The position numbers and the translations under genes are program-made. From a virus, in IMG/VR virus record IMGVR_UViG_3300029319_000566, positions 1-22,374 of that record: a stretch of DNA of 22,374 nucleotides, one strand, 5' to 3'. This document shows, piece by piece, positions 1-7,397 of the stretch. Every line of letters begins with the position of its first letter. Position 1 is the first letter of the stretch. The notes beneath the pieces were generated by a model. The model had not been told where the DNA came from. It searched no databases and saw only the letters and a list, made by a program, of their open reading frames with translations.

Positions 1-63
1 ACCTTGATTTTTTATTTGTTGTTTTATCTTGGTAGAAGTATCTCCCAAATATCCAAATGACAT
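1..63 (-). CDS. Partial tail-associated protein (N-terminus only, runs off left edge)
   Basis: An ATG at 63 on the minus strand opens a frame that stays open to the window edge, giving 21 residues beginning MSFGYLGDTSTKIKQ. A strong ribosome site (AGGAG) lies 7 bases upstream, and the start is 9 bases after the stop of the preceding 110-aa gene, so this is very probably the next gene of the late operon. From memory, similar N-termini occur on tail-fibre or lectin-like virion proteins of uncultured marine phages; nothing in 21 residues proves this. Position at the distal end of the structural block, after a fibre-type protein, fits a tail or receptor-binding role. Confidence 0.7.
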   Translation of the reverse strand, partial: MSFGYLGDTSTKIKQQIKNQG

Positions 64-72
64 TGGTTACTC

Positions 73-405
73 CTAATCTGTTATTTCAAGATAACTTGCA
101 AAAAATTCTATATCTGATGCTGCTGATGCTAATACTTGTATTTTATCAGTTGCCATAAGAACTAATTTAGATGTACCTAGTAAATCTAAAGAAGTATCAG
201 CAGGCACTGACATAGTCTTAGCAATATATGCATCTCCTGAAGAACCATCTACGACCCTTACATCAACTGTTGCATCATTAGTTCCGTCTACATTAGTTGC
301 TCTGAGCATTAAGACTATTGCCTCATGGTTAGCATCTAATGCAGGAATTAAATCTGCAAGAGATGTAGTTCCATCGTGATATGCGTTCTTAAATACATTT
401 GCCAT
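73..405 (-). CDS. Small beta-rich virion protein (110 aa)
   Basis: Begins MANVFKNAYHDGTTS and contains a pattern of alternating hydrophobic strands (residues about 28-105) with an ATNVDGTNDATVDVRVVD segment, typical of a single beta-sandwich or jelly-roll domain without cysteines or signal peptide. From memory, proteins of this size and pattern are common among structural genes of marine cyanophages and pelagiphages, usually annotated only as hypothetical or virion proteins. It starts 10 bases after the stop of the 190-aa fibre-type gene, with a good AGAGGAA ribosome site. Likely a tail decoration, fibre component or trimeric spike subunit; the exact role is unknown. Confidence 0.75.
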   Translation of the reverse strand: MANVFKNAYHDGTTSLADLIPALDANHEAIVLMLRATNVDGTNDATVDVRVVDGSSGDAYIAKTMSVPADTSLDLLGTSKLVLMATDKIQVLASAASDIEFFASYLEITD

Positions 406-415
406 ATTATTCCTC

Positions 416-988
416 TTATCCTAGTGCTATTATTAATCCAATATCAGCAAACCCTTGATTTGCTATATAGGCTTTAACAGACTGTTGTGAAGGTGGTTGC
501 GTAGCTGAATCGCTAGCAAAGTTATCTTCATCCAACAATGTTAAACCAGTAGAATCAACATATGCTTTTATTGACTGTTGTGTTGCTAGATGTGACGCAG
601 AGTTAGATGCCATATTATCTTCATCTTTTACAATTCCAGATGTATTAACTGCAGTACCAGCTGAGTTAATTATTGTATCTACTCTGTCGTGTACATCTTC
701 AAAATGTTGTTTAACTACAGCTAATCTAACAGTAGTACCTGATGCATGAGTTGGGTCAGTACCATGTTTGCTATCAATGTCTCTTGTTATTGTAGCGTTA
801 CTATGGTCAGTACCAGATGCCCAAAGAACTACTTCTCTAGAACTATCATTATCAGGGTCTATTACAAAATATGCAGGTGAGTCTACACCTGGGTCTGCTG
901 TAAGATTCATCGAAGTACCACCGCTTGCAAGTTGTGCAGCGAGGGTAGTTTCAAAAGCGTTTACTAAATTACTTTCTTGTGCTGTCAT
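416..988 (-). CDS. Tail-fibre-type protein with DEDN...QQSIKAYVD repeats (190 aa)
   Basis: Two parts are visible. Residues about 15-92 form a beta domain ending in an ITRD...HGTDPTHASGTTV segment, similar in layout to residues 26-104 of the 334-aa protein at 2992-3996. Residues 122-145 and 153-176 are two copies of a repeat (DEDNMASNSA...QQSIKAYVD and DEDNFASDSA...QQSVKAYIA). This repeat is common in phage tail-fibre shafts, where it forms short linkers between modules. The protein ends soon after the second repeat, so it may be a short fibre or the virion-anchoring half of a split fibre. The start has a GGAGATG ribosome site and lies 24 bases after the propeller gene, with a TATAAT box in that gap. 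Confidence 0.75.
   Translation of the reverse strand: MTAQESNLVNAFETTLAAQLASGGTSMNLTADPGVDSPAYFVIDPDNDSSREVVLWASGTDHSNATITRDIDSKHGTDPTHASGTTVRLAVVKQHFEDVHDRVDTIINSAGTAVNTSGIVKDEDNMASNSASHLATQQSIKAYVDSTGLTLLDEDNFASDSATQPPSQQSVKAYIANQGFADIGLIIALG
461..625 (-). repeat. Tandem coding repeat in fibre-type gene
   Basis: Two divergent 24-codon repeat units, 554-625 and 461-532, separated by 7 codons. At the protein level they share DEDN, AS.SA, QQS and KAY; at the DNA level they are clearly diverged, so this is an old duplication rather than a recent slip. Confidence 0.7.
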
Positions 989-996
989 ACATCTCC

Positions 997-1002
997 ATTA
1001 TA
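997..1002 (-). promoter_or_regulatory. TATAAT box before the fibre-type gene
   Basis: A perfect TATAAT on the minus strand lies 8 bases upstream of the ATG at 988. Its context GTGTATAAT is shared with the box at 6439-6444. No convincing -35 element was found, and in this AT-rich sequence the box could be chance. If used, it would give a very short leader or leaderless message. Confidence 0.3.
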
Positions 1003-1012
1003 CACATTAAAT

Positions 1013-2992
1013 TTATCCAAACCTCATTATAGCATATCCATTTACCCCAAGTATATTACCAGAAGTTACTGAATCGAACGTGGCTTGTCTCGTTCCTCTG
1101 ACAGTTAGTATAGCATACTGTGTTACGCTGCCAACGTTTGGATTACTTATTATTGGATAACTTACTTTTTCTACAACACCACGTATTGTTTCTGCAGGGT
1201 CGTATATTTCTAATACAACAGAACTACCTTCTTTTAATTTAAGAGATTGATAAATAGTTTCTCCTAAATTTTTAACTTTAATTGGTTTTCTAAAAGGTCG
1301 TTCTACTCTATCAGATATATTGACAGGTATTTGTACAACAACTAATTCTGGTCTAGCTAATGCTCTTAATTGTATAGATTTAAACTTTGGTGTTGAGTCA
1401 TTAGTAGGAGTTTTAAGCACAACTTTTGCAGTTATATATCTTGCAACTCTTGTAAGCTGTTGTTCATCACCACCTATACCAGATAATTGATTTAATTCTA
1501 ATGACCAATCACTATCATCAGGGTCATTTATAGCTTCAAATTTATTAGATAAATATACTTCTACACTATCAGAACCAGATAAATTTTCTGTTTCTATCTC
1601 TACACCAACAAACTGTTTAGATTCTGCAGTAAAAAAATCTGCTGGTGATGTTATAACATAACCTTCAGATGCAAATGTAGATGTTTCAATATATACATCT
1701 ATACCACTAAGTATTGTTACAAACTTGCCATTACTTTGTGTAATAGTATTTATTTTTGCAGTTGTGTTAGAACTATGTGTTTGCACTAAATCTCTTGCTA
1801 AACCTGTAGTAGGAAGATAATATCTCCATAAATTACACTCAGTAGAACTTTCATGTATACCAACATAAACACTATCTCTTGATACAAACATAGCTCTTGG
1901 AGAAGTATCAATACCAGATACGTCCCATTGTTTAATTAATTGTCTGTTACCTAATACATACAAGTCATCAGCTACTGCTACTTCAGCTTTATAAAATCTA
2001 CCAATATTTGTATTTACTTCTTTAGTTCCTAAAAATATAATTCCTTCAGATGCAGCCATAGAATATATTTCTTCAAAAGGTATTTTTGTTTGTCCTTTAT
2101 TTACATATGCACCTGATACTAATTTAAAAGAATAAACATTACTATCAGTAGCACCTGCAAGAACTACAGCTCCTCCGTCAATAACAGTTGATACAGAGTG
2201 TTCACTTTCTATACTTACTATTGTATCTCCATCAGCTAAATCACTACTACTCCAAGTTTTACCAAATGGACTTACAGACCATATCCTTGTTGCAGTTGCA
2301 TCTGTACCAGTAATAAACAATCTATTCTTTACAAACCATACGCCATTAAGACCACCACTAGATGTTTGTGCTGTAGTTTCTTCTGACCAAGATGTGCCAT
2401 CAAATTTTATTAACTCTGAGTTACTTGTTCCATTAGCAGTAGTTAAATACAAACCATTGTTAAAAGCTGCTATACCTGTAAAGTTATAATTAATTGTCAA
2501 ACCTGTAGATACAGCTGCCCAAGTAGAACCATTGTTTGTAGATTTATAAATAGTTGTATTATCAGTTAAATATAAATGTCCATTAGCTGTTTGAGCTATA
2601 TAGTTGTTTGTACCACTTAAACTTATAGATTTTGCTTCTGTGCTAAATAATAAACTAATATTGTATGATGTTTCATCATCGTGAAATACATCTACATTTT
2701 TACTATCCCAATATCTATTAACATCATTAGCTTTACCATTAGCTCTATGTGCAGTATCTAAACCTTCACCAGCAGAAAAATTATTTCTAGAAAAAACTCT
2801 ACCAATATTAGATGTAAAGTCTTCTGCATTTTGTTTTACATTAACAGCATTTTCTGCACCAACATCTGATGATTCTATAATCATTTGTTGGTCAGGACTT
2901 ATAGCTGCTCTATATAATTGATTGTCTAATCTAAAGTCATATCCTTTTCTTTGTGGATTAGAAACTTCGGCTTGTGTAGTTAACCTTGGCAT
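1013..2992 (-). CDS. Tail nozzle-like beta-propeller protein (659 aa)
   Basis: The central part (roughly residues 115-430) is a run of repeated blade-like units: NGHLYLTDNTTIYKSTNNGSTW at about 137-158 holds an Asp-box-like motif (S-x-N-x-G-x-T-W), followed by NNGLYLTT...FDGTSW at 178-202 and KNRLFITG...FGKTW at 222-249. This is the signature of a beta-propeller. The C-terminal third is beta-rich without obvious motif. Podoviral nozzle proteins of the T7 gp12 type carry a propeller, and this gene directly follows an adaptor-like gene by a TAATG overlap, so I infer the tail nozzle. A tail-bound glycan-binding or sialidase-like protein is the alternative, but no catalytic set was identified. 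Confidence 0.65.
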   Translation of the reverse strand: MPRLTTQAEVSNPQRKGYDFRLDNQLYRAAISPDQQMIIESSDVGAENAVNVKQNAEDFTSNIGRVFSRNNFSAGEGLDTAHRANGKANDVNRYWDSKNVDVFHDDETSYNISLLFSTEAKSISLSGTNNYIAQTANGHLYLTDNTTIYKSTNNGSTWAAVSTGLTINYNFTGIAAFNNGLYLTTANGTSNSELIKFDGTSWSEETTAQTSSGGLNGVWFVKNRLFITGTDATATRIWSVSPFGKTWSSSDLADGDTIVSIESEHSVSTVIDGGAVVLAGATDSNVYSFKLVSGAYVNKGQTKIPFEEIYSMAASEGIIFLGTKEVNTNIGRFYKAEVAVADDLYVLGNRQLIKQWDVSGIDTSPRAMFVSRDSVYVGIHESSTECNLWRYYLPTTGLARDLVQTHSSNTTAKINTITQSNGKFVTILSGIDVYIETSTFASEGYVITSPADFFTAESKQFVGVEIETENLSGSDSVEVYLSNKFEAINDPDDSDWSLELNQLSGIGGDEQQLTRVARYITAKVVLKTPTNDSTPKFKSIQLRALARPELVVVQIPVNISDRVERPFRKPIKVKNLGETIYQSLKLKEGSSVVLEIYDPAETIRGVVEKVSYPIISNPNVGSVTQYAILTVRGTRQATFDSVTSGNILGVNGYAIMRFG

Positions 2993-3996
2993 TATGTAGG
3001 ATATGTAATATTATTTAACGCTACTGGTTCTGGATATTTTGCTCTTAAATTACTTCTAGCTTGTTGTATTAATAACTGTTGATATTGTAATAAAGAGTTT
3101 CTTAAAGAATTACCACTGCCTGTTGGAAAGTTTGCAGCAGCTAATTGGTCAGTAATATATTGTGTATCAATTCTATTTATGTCTTTGCCAGCTACAAGAT
3201 GTGCTGCTACACCTGCCATAATAATTGGTTCATATTCTGTTTCTAAACCAATAGATGCTAATGTTGTACTCTCATCTGTAGGTGGTATAAATTTTTTCTT
3301 AAAAGTTACATATACTGTATGACCTGCACTAATACCAGTAAATTGTATTGCATGTACAACACTAGGTCCTGATGTATAAGTAATAGTTCTAGATGCACCA
3401 GTATCATCTGTATATGTAAAAGGATTAGGTAAATCAATCATTTCAACAGCTACACCTTGATACTTTAAACCTGTTTGGTCTGAGCCAGAACTAAAGTCTG
3501 TATATTGTGATATAGCTTTTATAGGTGCTACTAAATAATTAAAATCTCCTGGAGTATCTGGTGTACCTAACAATGCATACCCTGTACCAGATGTCATAGT
3601 TCTTGTTTCTACAGCAAACAAAGTAGGATATAAATTTTCTATTTGGTCAGCTATAGAATCAAATACATTTTTTCTTAAAAATTCTGGTGCTATTTTAATT
3701 TCATCTCCAGCAGAATGAGCTGCTGCAGTTGTGCCTCTTACACCTCTTTTAATAGTAATAGTATTACTCGTAGCATTTAGGTTTGTAGAATACATTAACT
3801 CTGTACCTACTTCTATAATTGTTCCTGCGTCTAATGCATCTTCTTCTTCCTGTGTAAAATAATCACCATCAAATGTTAAAGATGTTGCAGAATCAGATAT
3901 ACCAGAAGCTAATATAGAAAATGATTCAACATTATCTGCTGGTTCTAAATATTCTCTAAACGTTCTATCAACTAACTGACCTACTGTTGTACTCAT
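2992..3996 (-). CDS. Adaptor-like head-tail connector protein (334 aa)
   Basis: The N-terminus (TVGQLVDRTFREYLEP) is helical, followed by a small beta domain at residues 26-104 ending in IKRGVRGTTAAAHSAGDEI, and a helical C-terminus (about 250-320, rich in Q and L). Mixed helical/beta proteins located between the capsid gene and a nozzle-like gene are typical of the gp11-like adaptor ring of podoviruses, although this one is longer than usual because of the extra beta domain. Start and stop both overlap neighbours by TAATG, implying coupled translation with the 64-aa and 659-aa genes. The function is inferred from position and size, not from a diagnostic motif. Confidence 0.6.
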   Translation of the reverse strand: MSTTVGQLVDRTFREYLEPADNVESFSILASGISDSATSLTFDGDYFTQEEEDALDAGTIIEVGTELMYSTNLNATSNTITIKRGVRGTTAAAHSAGDEIKIAPEFLRKNVFDSIADQIENLYPTLFAVETRTMTSGTGYALLGTPDTPGDFNYLVAPIKAISQYTDFSSGSDQTGLKYQGVAVEMIDLPNPFTYTDDTGASRTITYTSGPSVVHAIQFTGISAGHTVYVTFKKKFIPPTDESTTLASIGLETEYEPIIMAGVAAHLVAGKDINRIDTQYITDQLAAANFPTGSGNSLRNSLLQYQQLLIQQARSNLRAKYPEPVALNNITYPT

Positions 3997-4190
3997 TAGG
4001 CTACCTTATCTTCTGCATTGACAGTCTTAGCAAAATGTGTTTGACCTAATAATGCCATACTAAATAAAGCACTTCTTACTTCACTTACAGGTATAGCTTC
4101 AGATAAAGGATATGATTCTTGTATAGGAGTAGAACCTTTAGAATCTATATCTAAAGCTCTTCCCTCTTTGAGAATTAAGAGCATACTCAT
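3996..4190 (-). CDS. Small hypothetical protein in structural block (64 aa)
   Basis: A 64-aa protein starting MSMLLILKEGRALDID, with no cysteine, no convincing membrane segment and no motif I recognise. It is believable as a gene because it starts with an AGGAGCAACA ribosome site 8 bases after the stop of the 112-aa gene and ends in a TAATG overlap with the 334-aa gene. Placement between capsid-decoration-like and adaptor-like genes suggests a small virion or assembly factor. Confidence 0.65.
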   Translation of the reverse strand: MSMLLILKEGRALDIDSKGSTPIQESYPLSEAIPVSEVRSALFSMALLGQTHFAKTVNAEDKVA

Positions 4191-4198
4191 TGTTGCTC

Positions 4199-4537
4199 CT
4201 AACTATCTCGTAATAAAACTGTTATTGCTGAACTGGTATCTTCTGTTGAACCTGATACAAACCTTATAGAACCTGTTGATGCAAATGCAAAACCTGATGG
4301 GTCTACTCTTGTAACTGTATTTGCAGCAACTGTGTAAGACACTGCACTACCATCTGTTTCTTTTACATCAATAAAGGTACCCCCACCATCTTGGTCTGGT
4401 GACCATTGTACGGATACGCTTGTTCCATTAAAAGCTGCGTTAGGTAACAATCCTCCTAGTAACATTCCCTCTGTCGCAATACCAGGACTTTGAGTAACAC
4501 TACCAGTATAAGTAACCTTTTTTAATTTATTTGCCAT
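4199..4537 (-). CDS. Small beta-rich virion protein, possible capsid decoration (112 aa)
   Basis: A threonine-, serine- and glycine-rich protein with repeated short strands (VSVQWSPDQDGGGTF, VSYTVAANTV, GSIRFVSGS), the composition of a compact beta-sandwich exposed on a virion. It is the first gene after the major capsid gene and starts behind an AAAAAAGGAAACA ribosome site. Decoration or cement proteins are often encoded exactly here, so that is my best guess; a head-tail joining protein is possible. A stem-loop separates it from the capsid gene, which could adjust its expression relative to the capsid protein. Confidence 0.65.
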   Translation of the reverse strand: MANKLKKVTYTGSVTQSPGIATEGMLLGGLLPNAAFNGTSVSVQWSPDQDGGGTFIDVKETDGSAVSYTVAANTVTRVDPSGFAFASTGSIRFVSGSTEDTSSAITVLLRDS

Positions 4538-4559
4538 TGTTTCCTTTTTTACATATTAG

Positions 4560-4599
4560 CAGAACAAAGGGAGCAGGTGGAGCTACTCCCAAAGTTCTG
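4560..4599 (-). promoter_or_regulatory. Stem-loop between capsid and decoration-like genes
   Basis: CAGAAC (4560-4565) pairs with GTTCTG (4594-4599), and GGGAG (4569-4573) pairs with CTCCC (4586-4590); a symmetric 3x3 internal loop separates the helices and a 12-base loop caps them. It is the only GC-rich hairpin in this part of the operon. There is no T-run downstream on the minus strand, so it is not a standard intrinsic terminator; an mRNA processing or stabilising hairpin 3' of the capsid gene is more likely. Confidence 0.55.
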
Positions 4600-4606
4600 T
4601 TTAATT

Positions 4607-5728
4607 TTAACTTTTAACTTTTGAGAATTGCAAGTGATATGAAGGAGGACCAAATTCGTATCCCATCTCCATGTATATTGCTTTTCCAACTCGTGCAAAG
4701 TCGTCTTGGTCAATGTCTCTTACGAACACAGTTCCATATCCTGGGATATTTGTAAAAACTGGTTGTATGAAAGCAAAGTCAAGAATGAACGCTGATTCAG
4801 ATGGCATGATATTAGGGTCAATGACCATCATACCGATAGAACCAAACGGTGTTACAACAGTATCAATGTCGATACCTGCAACGTTTCTATCTCTTGGAAG
4901 AATAGCTGCGGCTAAACCAATAGTACCTCCAACTAATTCTTTGTTAAGAGCTAGTAATTGCTTAGGTGTAACTACTAATACAGGATTAATCATTGGCGCT
5001 GAAGCATCATATAGACGTTTCATTGCTTCTGCTATTGCATCCCATGATAAGTCACGAGCTGCAGTAGAGTCGTCTCCTCCAGAGTCACAATAGTGGATGT
5101 TACCACCTGTGCCAGTAGGAGCTGTTGAGTTATTTGCATTTGCATTTAACCCAGTCCACTCTAATAGTCCACGCATTTCACGTGTACCACTACCTGGTGT
5201 AGTGTTTGCACCGTCAGCGAATGTTCCGTTAAATGCGAACCATTCTACTTCCCTTGCTACTTTTTCGAGAGCCAAAGACATTTGCTCTGCAAATTCATCA
5301 ATGATTGGATTACCACCAGCTAATGCTAATTTATCACCAGCTGTTGTTGTTCCATCACCATCTGAAGCGTTAATAATATTAGCGCTCAAATCAAATGGAT
5401 TTTGATGTTGATATGTTGCCATTGCAGTGTAAGTCATCTTTACACCTTTATGGAAAACCTGAGTAACAGATGTGTATGCAACCCTGTCTCTACCTAAGTA
5501 TTCTGTAGGTTGAGCGCCTTCTTGACCTTTAGTAGGTTCAGAAGAAACGACTGCATTATCAGCTGCCTGGATTTGCCAGAAAGTTGATTGTAAGACTTTA
5601 CCACCGTTCAAGCCACCTGTTGCAGAGAGAAATGGTGTTCTTTGACCACCAACACGAAATAATTCACCAGAAAAGTTATTAATTTTCTGAGAATATATCG
5701 AGTCATTTGTCAGCGAAATTGCTGCCAT
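4607..5728 (-). CDS. Major capsid protein, HK97-fold, SU10-like
   Basis: Forms the icosahedral shell. The 373-aa length, the N-terminal segment with GELFRVGGQRTPFLSA and VLQSTFWQIQAAD, the central EQMSLALEKVAREVEWFAFNG (long spine-helix type) and the C-terminal FVRDIDQDDFARVGKAIYMEMGYEFGPP match the pattern of HK97-fold capsid proteins of the phage SU10 group (DUF5309-like). The start is fixed by a strong GGAGGT site 7 bases upstream. The gene follows the scaffold with a 41-base gap and precedes a small beta protein. No N-terminal prohead protease target is evident, and no protease gene is seen in the window. The assignment to capsid is firm; the exact family is from memory. Confidence 0.85.
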   Translation of the reverse strand: MAAISLTNDSIYSQKINNFSGELFRVGGQRTPFLSATGGLNGGKVLQSTFWQIQAADNAVVSSEPTKGQEGAQPTEYLGRDRVAYTSVTQVFHKGVKMTYTAMATYQHQNPFDLSANIINASDGDGTTTAGDKLALAGGNPIIDEFAEQMSLALEKVAREVEWFAFNGTFADGANTTPGSGTREMRGLLEWTGLNANANNSTAPTGTGGNIHYCDSGGDDSTAARDLSWDAIAEAMKRLYDASAPMINPVLVVTPKQLLALNKELVGGTIGLAAAILPRDRNVAGIDIDTVVTPFGSIGMMVIDPNIMPSESAFILDFAFIQPVFTNIPGYGTVFVRDIDQDDFARVGKAIYMEMGYEFGPPSYHLQFSKVKS

Positions 5729-5769
5729 TTTATACCTCCGTATTTAATTGTTGCTTGTACTTAAAGTAA

Positions 5770-6243
5770 TTATTTAGGTTGTTCTTTAAGAGCCTCTTGT
5801 GCGTATAGTCTTGCACGGATAGAATCTTTTGTACTACCCTTTGCAATGATTTGCTCTAGTTGCTCTTCAACACCTAATGGTACATCAGACTGTGAATTTG
5901 CATCAAGTGCAGCCACTCTAGACCTAGCATCATCTTGAACTACTTGCTGTTGTTCAGGTTGTGGTTCTTCCTTTACCTCAGTAGCAGGTTCAAAACCATA
6001 CTCATCTTTAGCAAACTGTGAAATAGCTTCTGCATTTACAGGGCCATCATACACTTGTTTTAACGCTTTACCGAAACCTTTGTCAGTAGATAAACCTAAC
6101 TGACCAAAGACCGAATCAATTTCTTTTTCCTTATAAGAAGCTAACTCTGCCTCTAATTTTTTGATAGATTCATCTTTTCTATCAATAGTTTCTCTCATTT
6201 GTTTTACACCATTTTCTGCTGGTGCATCAAATTCATTTTCCAT
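5770..6243 (-). CDS. Capsid scaffold protein (157 aa)
   Basis: A highly charged protein with a predicted coiled coil at about residues 13-41 (MRETIDRKDESIKKLEAELA), a low-complexity E/Q/P stretch around 93-106 (EVKEEPQPEQQQVV) and a charged helical C-terminus. This composition, its length and its place directly upstream of the capsid gene are those of phage scaffolding proteins, which guide capsid assembly and leave or are degraded before packaging. The start is set by an AGGAGGT site. It is the first gene after a roughly 200-nt non-coding leader, unlike the rest of the tightly packed operon, so its expression may be separately controlled. Confidence 0.8.
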   Translation of the reverse strand: MENEFDAPAENGVKQMRETIDRKDESIKKLEAELASYKEKEIDSVFGQLGLSTDKGFGKALKQVYDGPVNAEAISQFAKDEYGFEPATEVKEEPQPEQQQVVQDDARSRVAALDANSQSDVPLGVEEQLEQIIAKGSTKDSIRARLYAQEALKEQPK

Positions 6244-6264
6244 TAGTACCTCCTCTATGTGTTT

Positions 6265-6408
6265 ACCTGTCAGACAAGACCATAGGAATCTTGTCGCGGT
6301 GCTACCTTACCACTTGGTTTGTATCTCTGGTAGCTATAAGCTACAAACCCATTACTCTACGATTTTATTACAAGCTTTCTACGTAGGCTTTGAAAGCTGA
6401 TTGCAGGT
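6265..6408 (-). ncRNA. Candidate structured leader RNA upstream of scaffold/capsid genes
   Basis: The gap between the 316-aa gene and the scaffold gene can fold into a closed multi-helix structure. A closing helix pairs CTG/CAGGT (6397-6399 and 6404-6408) with ACCTG/CAG (6265-6269 and 6271-6273). Inside are three hairpins: AGCTTTC/GAAAGCT (6373-6379 with 6392-6398), GGTTTGTA/TACAAACC (6316-6323 with 6342-6349, itself capped by a small GCT/AGC stem) and GACAAGA/TCTTGTC (6273-6279 with 6289-6295). Edges of the outer helix overlap two hairpins by one or two bases, so alternative folds may compete. It ends about 14 bases before the scaffold ribosome site. Function unknown; a cis-regulator of the capsid cassette is the natural guess. 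Helices were found by eye. Confidence 0.5.
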
Positions 6409-6438
6409 CTTTAAGCGGACCACGCAACGCATAAACTT

Positions 6439-6444
6439 ATTATA
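6439..6444 (-). promoter_or_regulatory. Candidate -10 box for scaffold/capsid transcript
   Basis: A perfect TATAAT on the minus strand lies 3 bases after the stop codon of the 316-aa gene, in GTGTATAAT context, at the start of the only long non-coding gap of the late block. A -35 element is weak (ACTGGA or similar at 16-18 bases). A start about 7 bases downstream would put the whole folded leader in the message. Extra transcription of scaffold and capsid, the most abundant products, makes biological sense. Confidence 0.4.
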
Positions 6445-6446
6445 CA

Positions 6447-7397
6447 CTAATTCTCTATAAGTCCAGTAACTTCGTCACCTTTTTTAGCAGCGCCTAATGT
6501 CAATCCACCTTGTGATTGTATTTCTGCTTGTATTCTTTGCAACCTTCTATTAGCTGCTGTATCACCTAATGCTGCTTTTTCTAATGTTTCTAATTGTAAA
6601 TTTCTTCCTACATTTGCTGCAGATTGCATTGCAGCACCTGCTTGACTATATAACTGTCTAGCTGATGCTTGTGTTAAACCTTGTTTTCTTAATGCTTCAA
6701 ACTGTGCAAATGTTCTACTAAATCCTCTAGATGTAGCCTCTGCTTGTAGTTGTATAGTTGCTATATCTCCTGCTAACACTTTATCTTGTATTTTAGGATT
6801 AATTAATGCAGCAAATATAGTTGGTTGGTCAACATTAATATTGTATTGTTCTCTAAATAATCTTTCTACTTCAGGTATTTGGTCTTGAATGCCAGAATAT
6901 ACAATATCTATACGTTGTTGAAACTCTGCACCTGATACTTCAGATGTAACTAATTGTTGAAAATCATCCTCAAAATCAGTAAAATCCTGTATTCCTACTT
7001 CACCTAATGTTTGTTTGTAAGTTGCAATAGTAGATAAAGCACTGACTTCATCCATGATTAAACTACCATCAGCTCTTTTAAGATAACCAAAACTTTCTTT
7101 CCATTCAGATGTATTTCTAGTTGCACCTATTGCTATATCTGGGTCACCTGATTTAACCCATTCTTTTGCAAATGCATTTAGTACGGACTCTGGTAAAAAT
7201 GCAAACATTGCTTGTCCTATTTGGTAACCTTCTGTTTCTTGTCTTTGTGTTTCTTGGACTGCAGACATGTCACTACCACCGAAATCTGTACCTGCTACAG
7301 AAGGGTCTCTAGAATAACCTACTTGTTCTAACTCTATAGCTCTTTCTTCAGATACTTCATAAAAAGTATCTAAATCTTTTCTATATACTCTTACCAT
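6447..7397 (-). CDS. Putative internal/ejection virion protein (316 aa)
   Basis: Begins MVRVYRKDLDTFYEVSEERA and is mostly helical and glutamine-rich, with a C-terminal half (PTIFAALINPKIQDKVLAGD ... ALRKQGLTQASARQLYSQAG ... ALGDTAANRRLQRIQAE) that looks like a helical rod. From memory this C-terminal pattern recalls structural proteins of actinobacterial phages, which is not proof. It is the last of five consecutive large helical proteins after the portal, joined by a TAATG overlap to the 414-aa gene and preceded by an AGGGAAG site. I infer a component of the internal core ejected with DNA. No enzyme motif is seen. Confidence 0.5.
   Translation of the reverse strand: MVRVYRKDLDTFYEVSEERAIELEQVGYSRDPSVAGTDFGGSDMSAVQETQRQETEGYQIGQAMFAFLPESVLNAFAKEWVKSGDPDIAIGATRNTSEWKESFGYLKRADGSLIMDEVSALSTIATYKQTLGEVGIQDFTDFEDDFQQLVTSEVSGAEFQQRIDIVYSGIQDQIPEVERLFREQYNINVDQPTIFAALINPKIQDKVLAGDIATIQLQAEATSRGFSRTFAQFEALRKQGLTQASARQLYSQAGAAMQSAANVGRNLQLETLEKAALGDTAANRRLQRIQAEIQSQGGLTLGAAKKGDEVTGLIEN

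Noticed and set aside
4671-5405. Plus-strand open frames of 140 and 102 aa opposite the capsid gene
   Set aside because: They are antisense shadows of a well-supported capsid gene, without ribosome sites or recognisable protein character. The same applies to the other plus-strand frames from 768 to 20612.
6265-6408. tRNA gene in the scaffold leader
   Set aside because: A D-arm-like segment exists, but there is no GGTTCRA T-arm, no 7-bp acceptor stem and no 5-bp anticodon stem in register on either strand.
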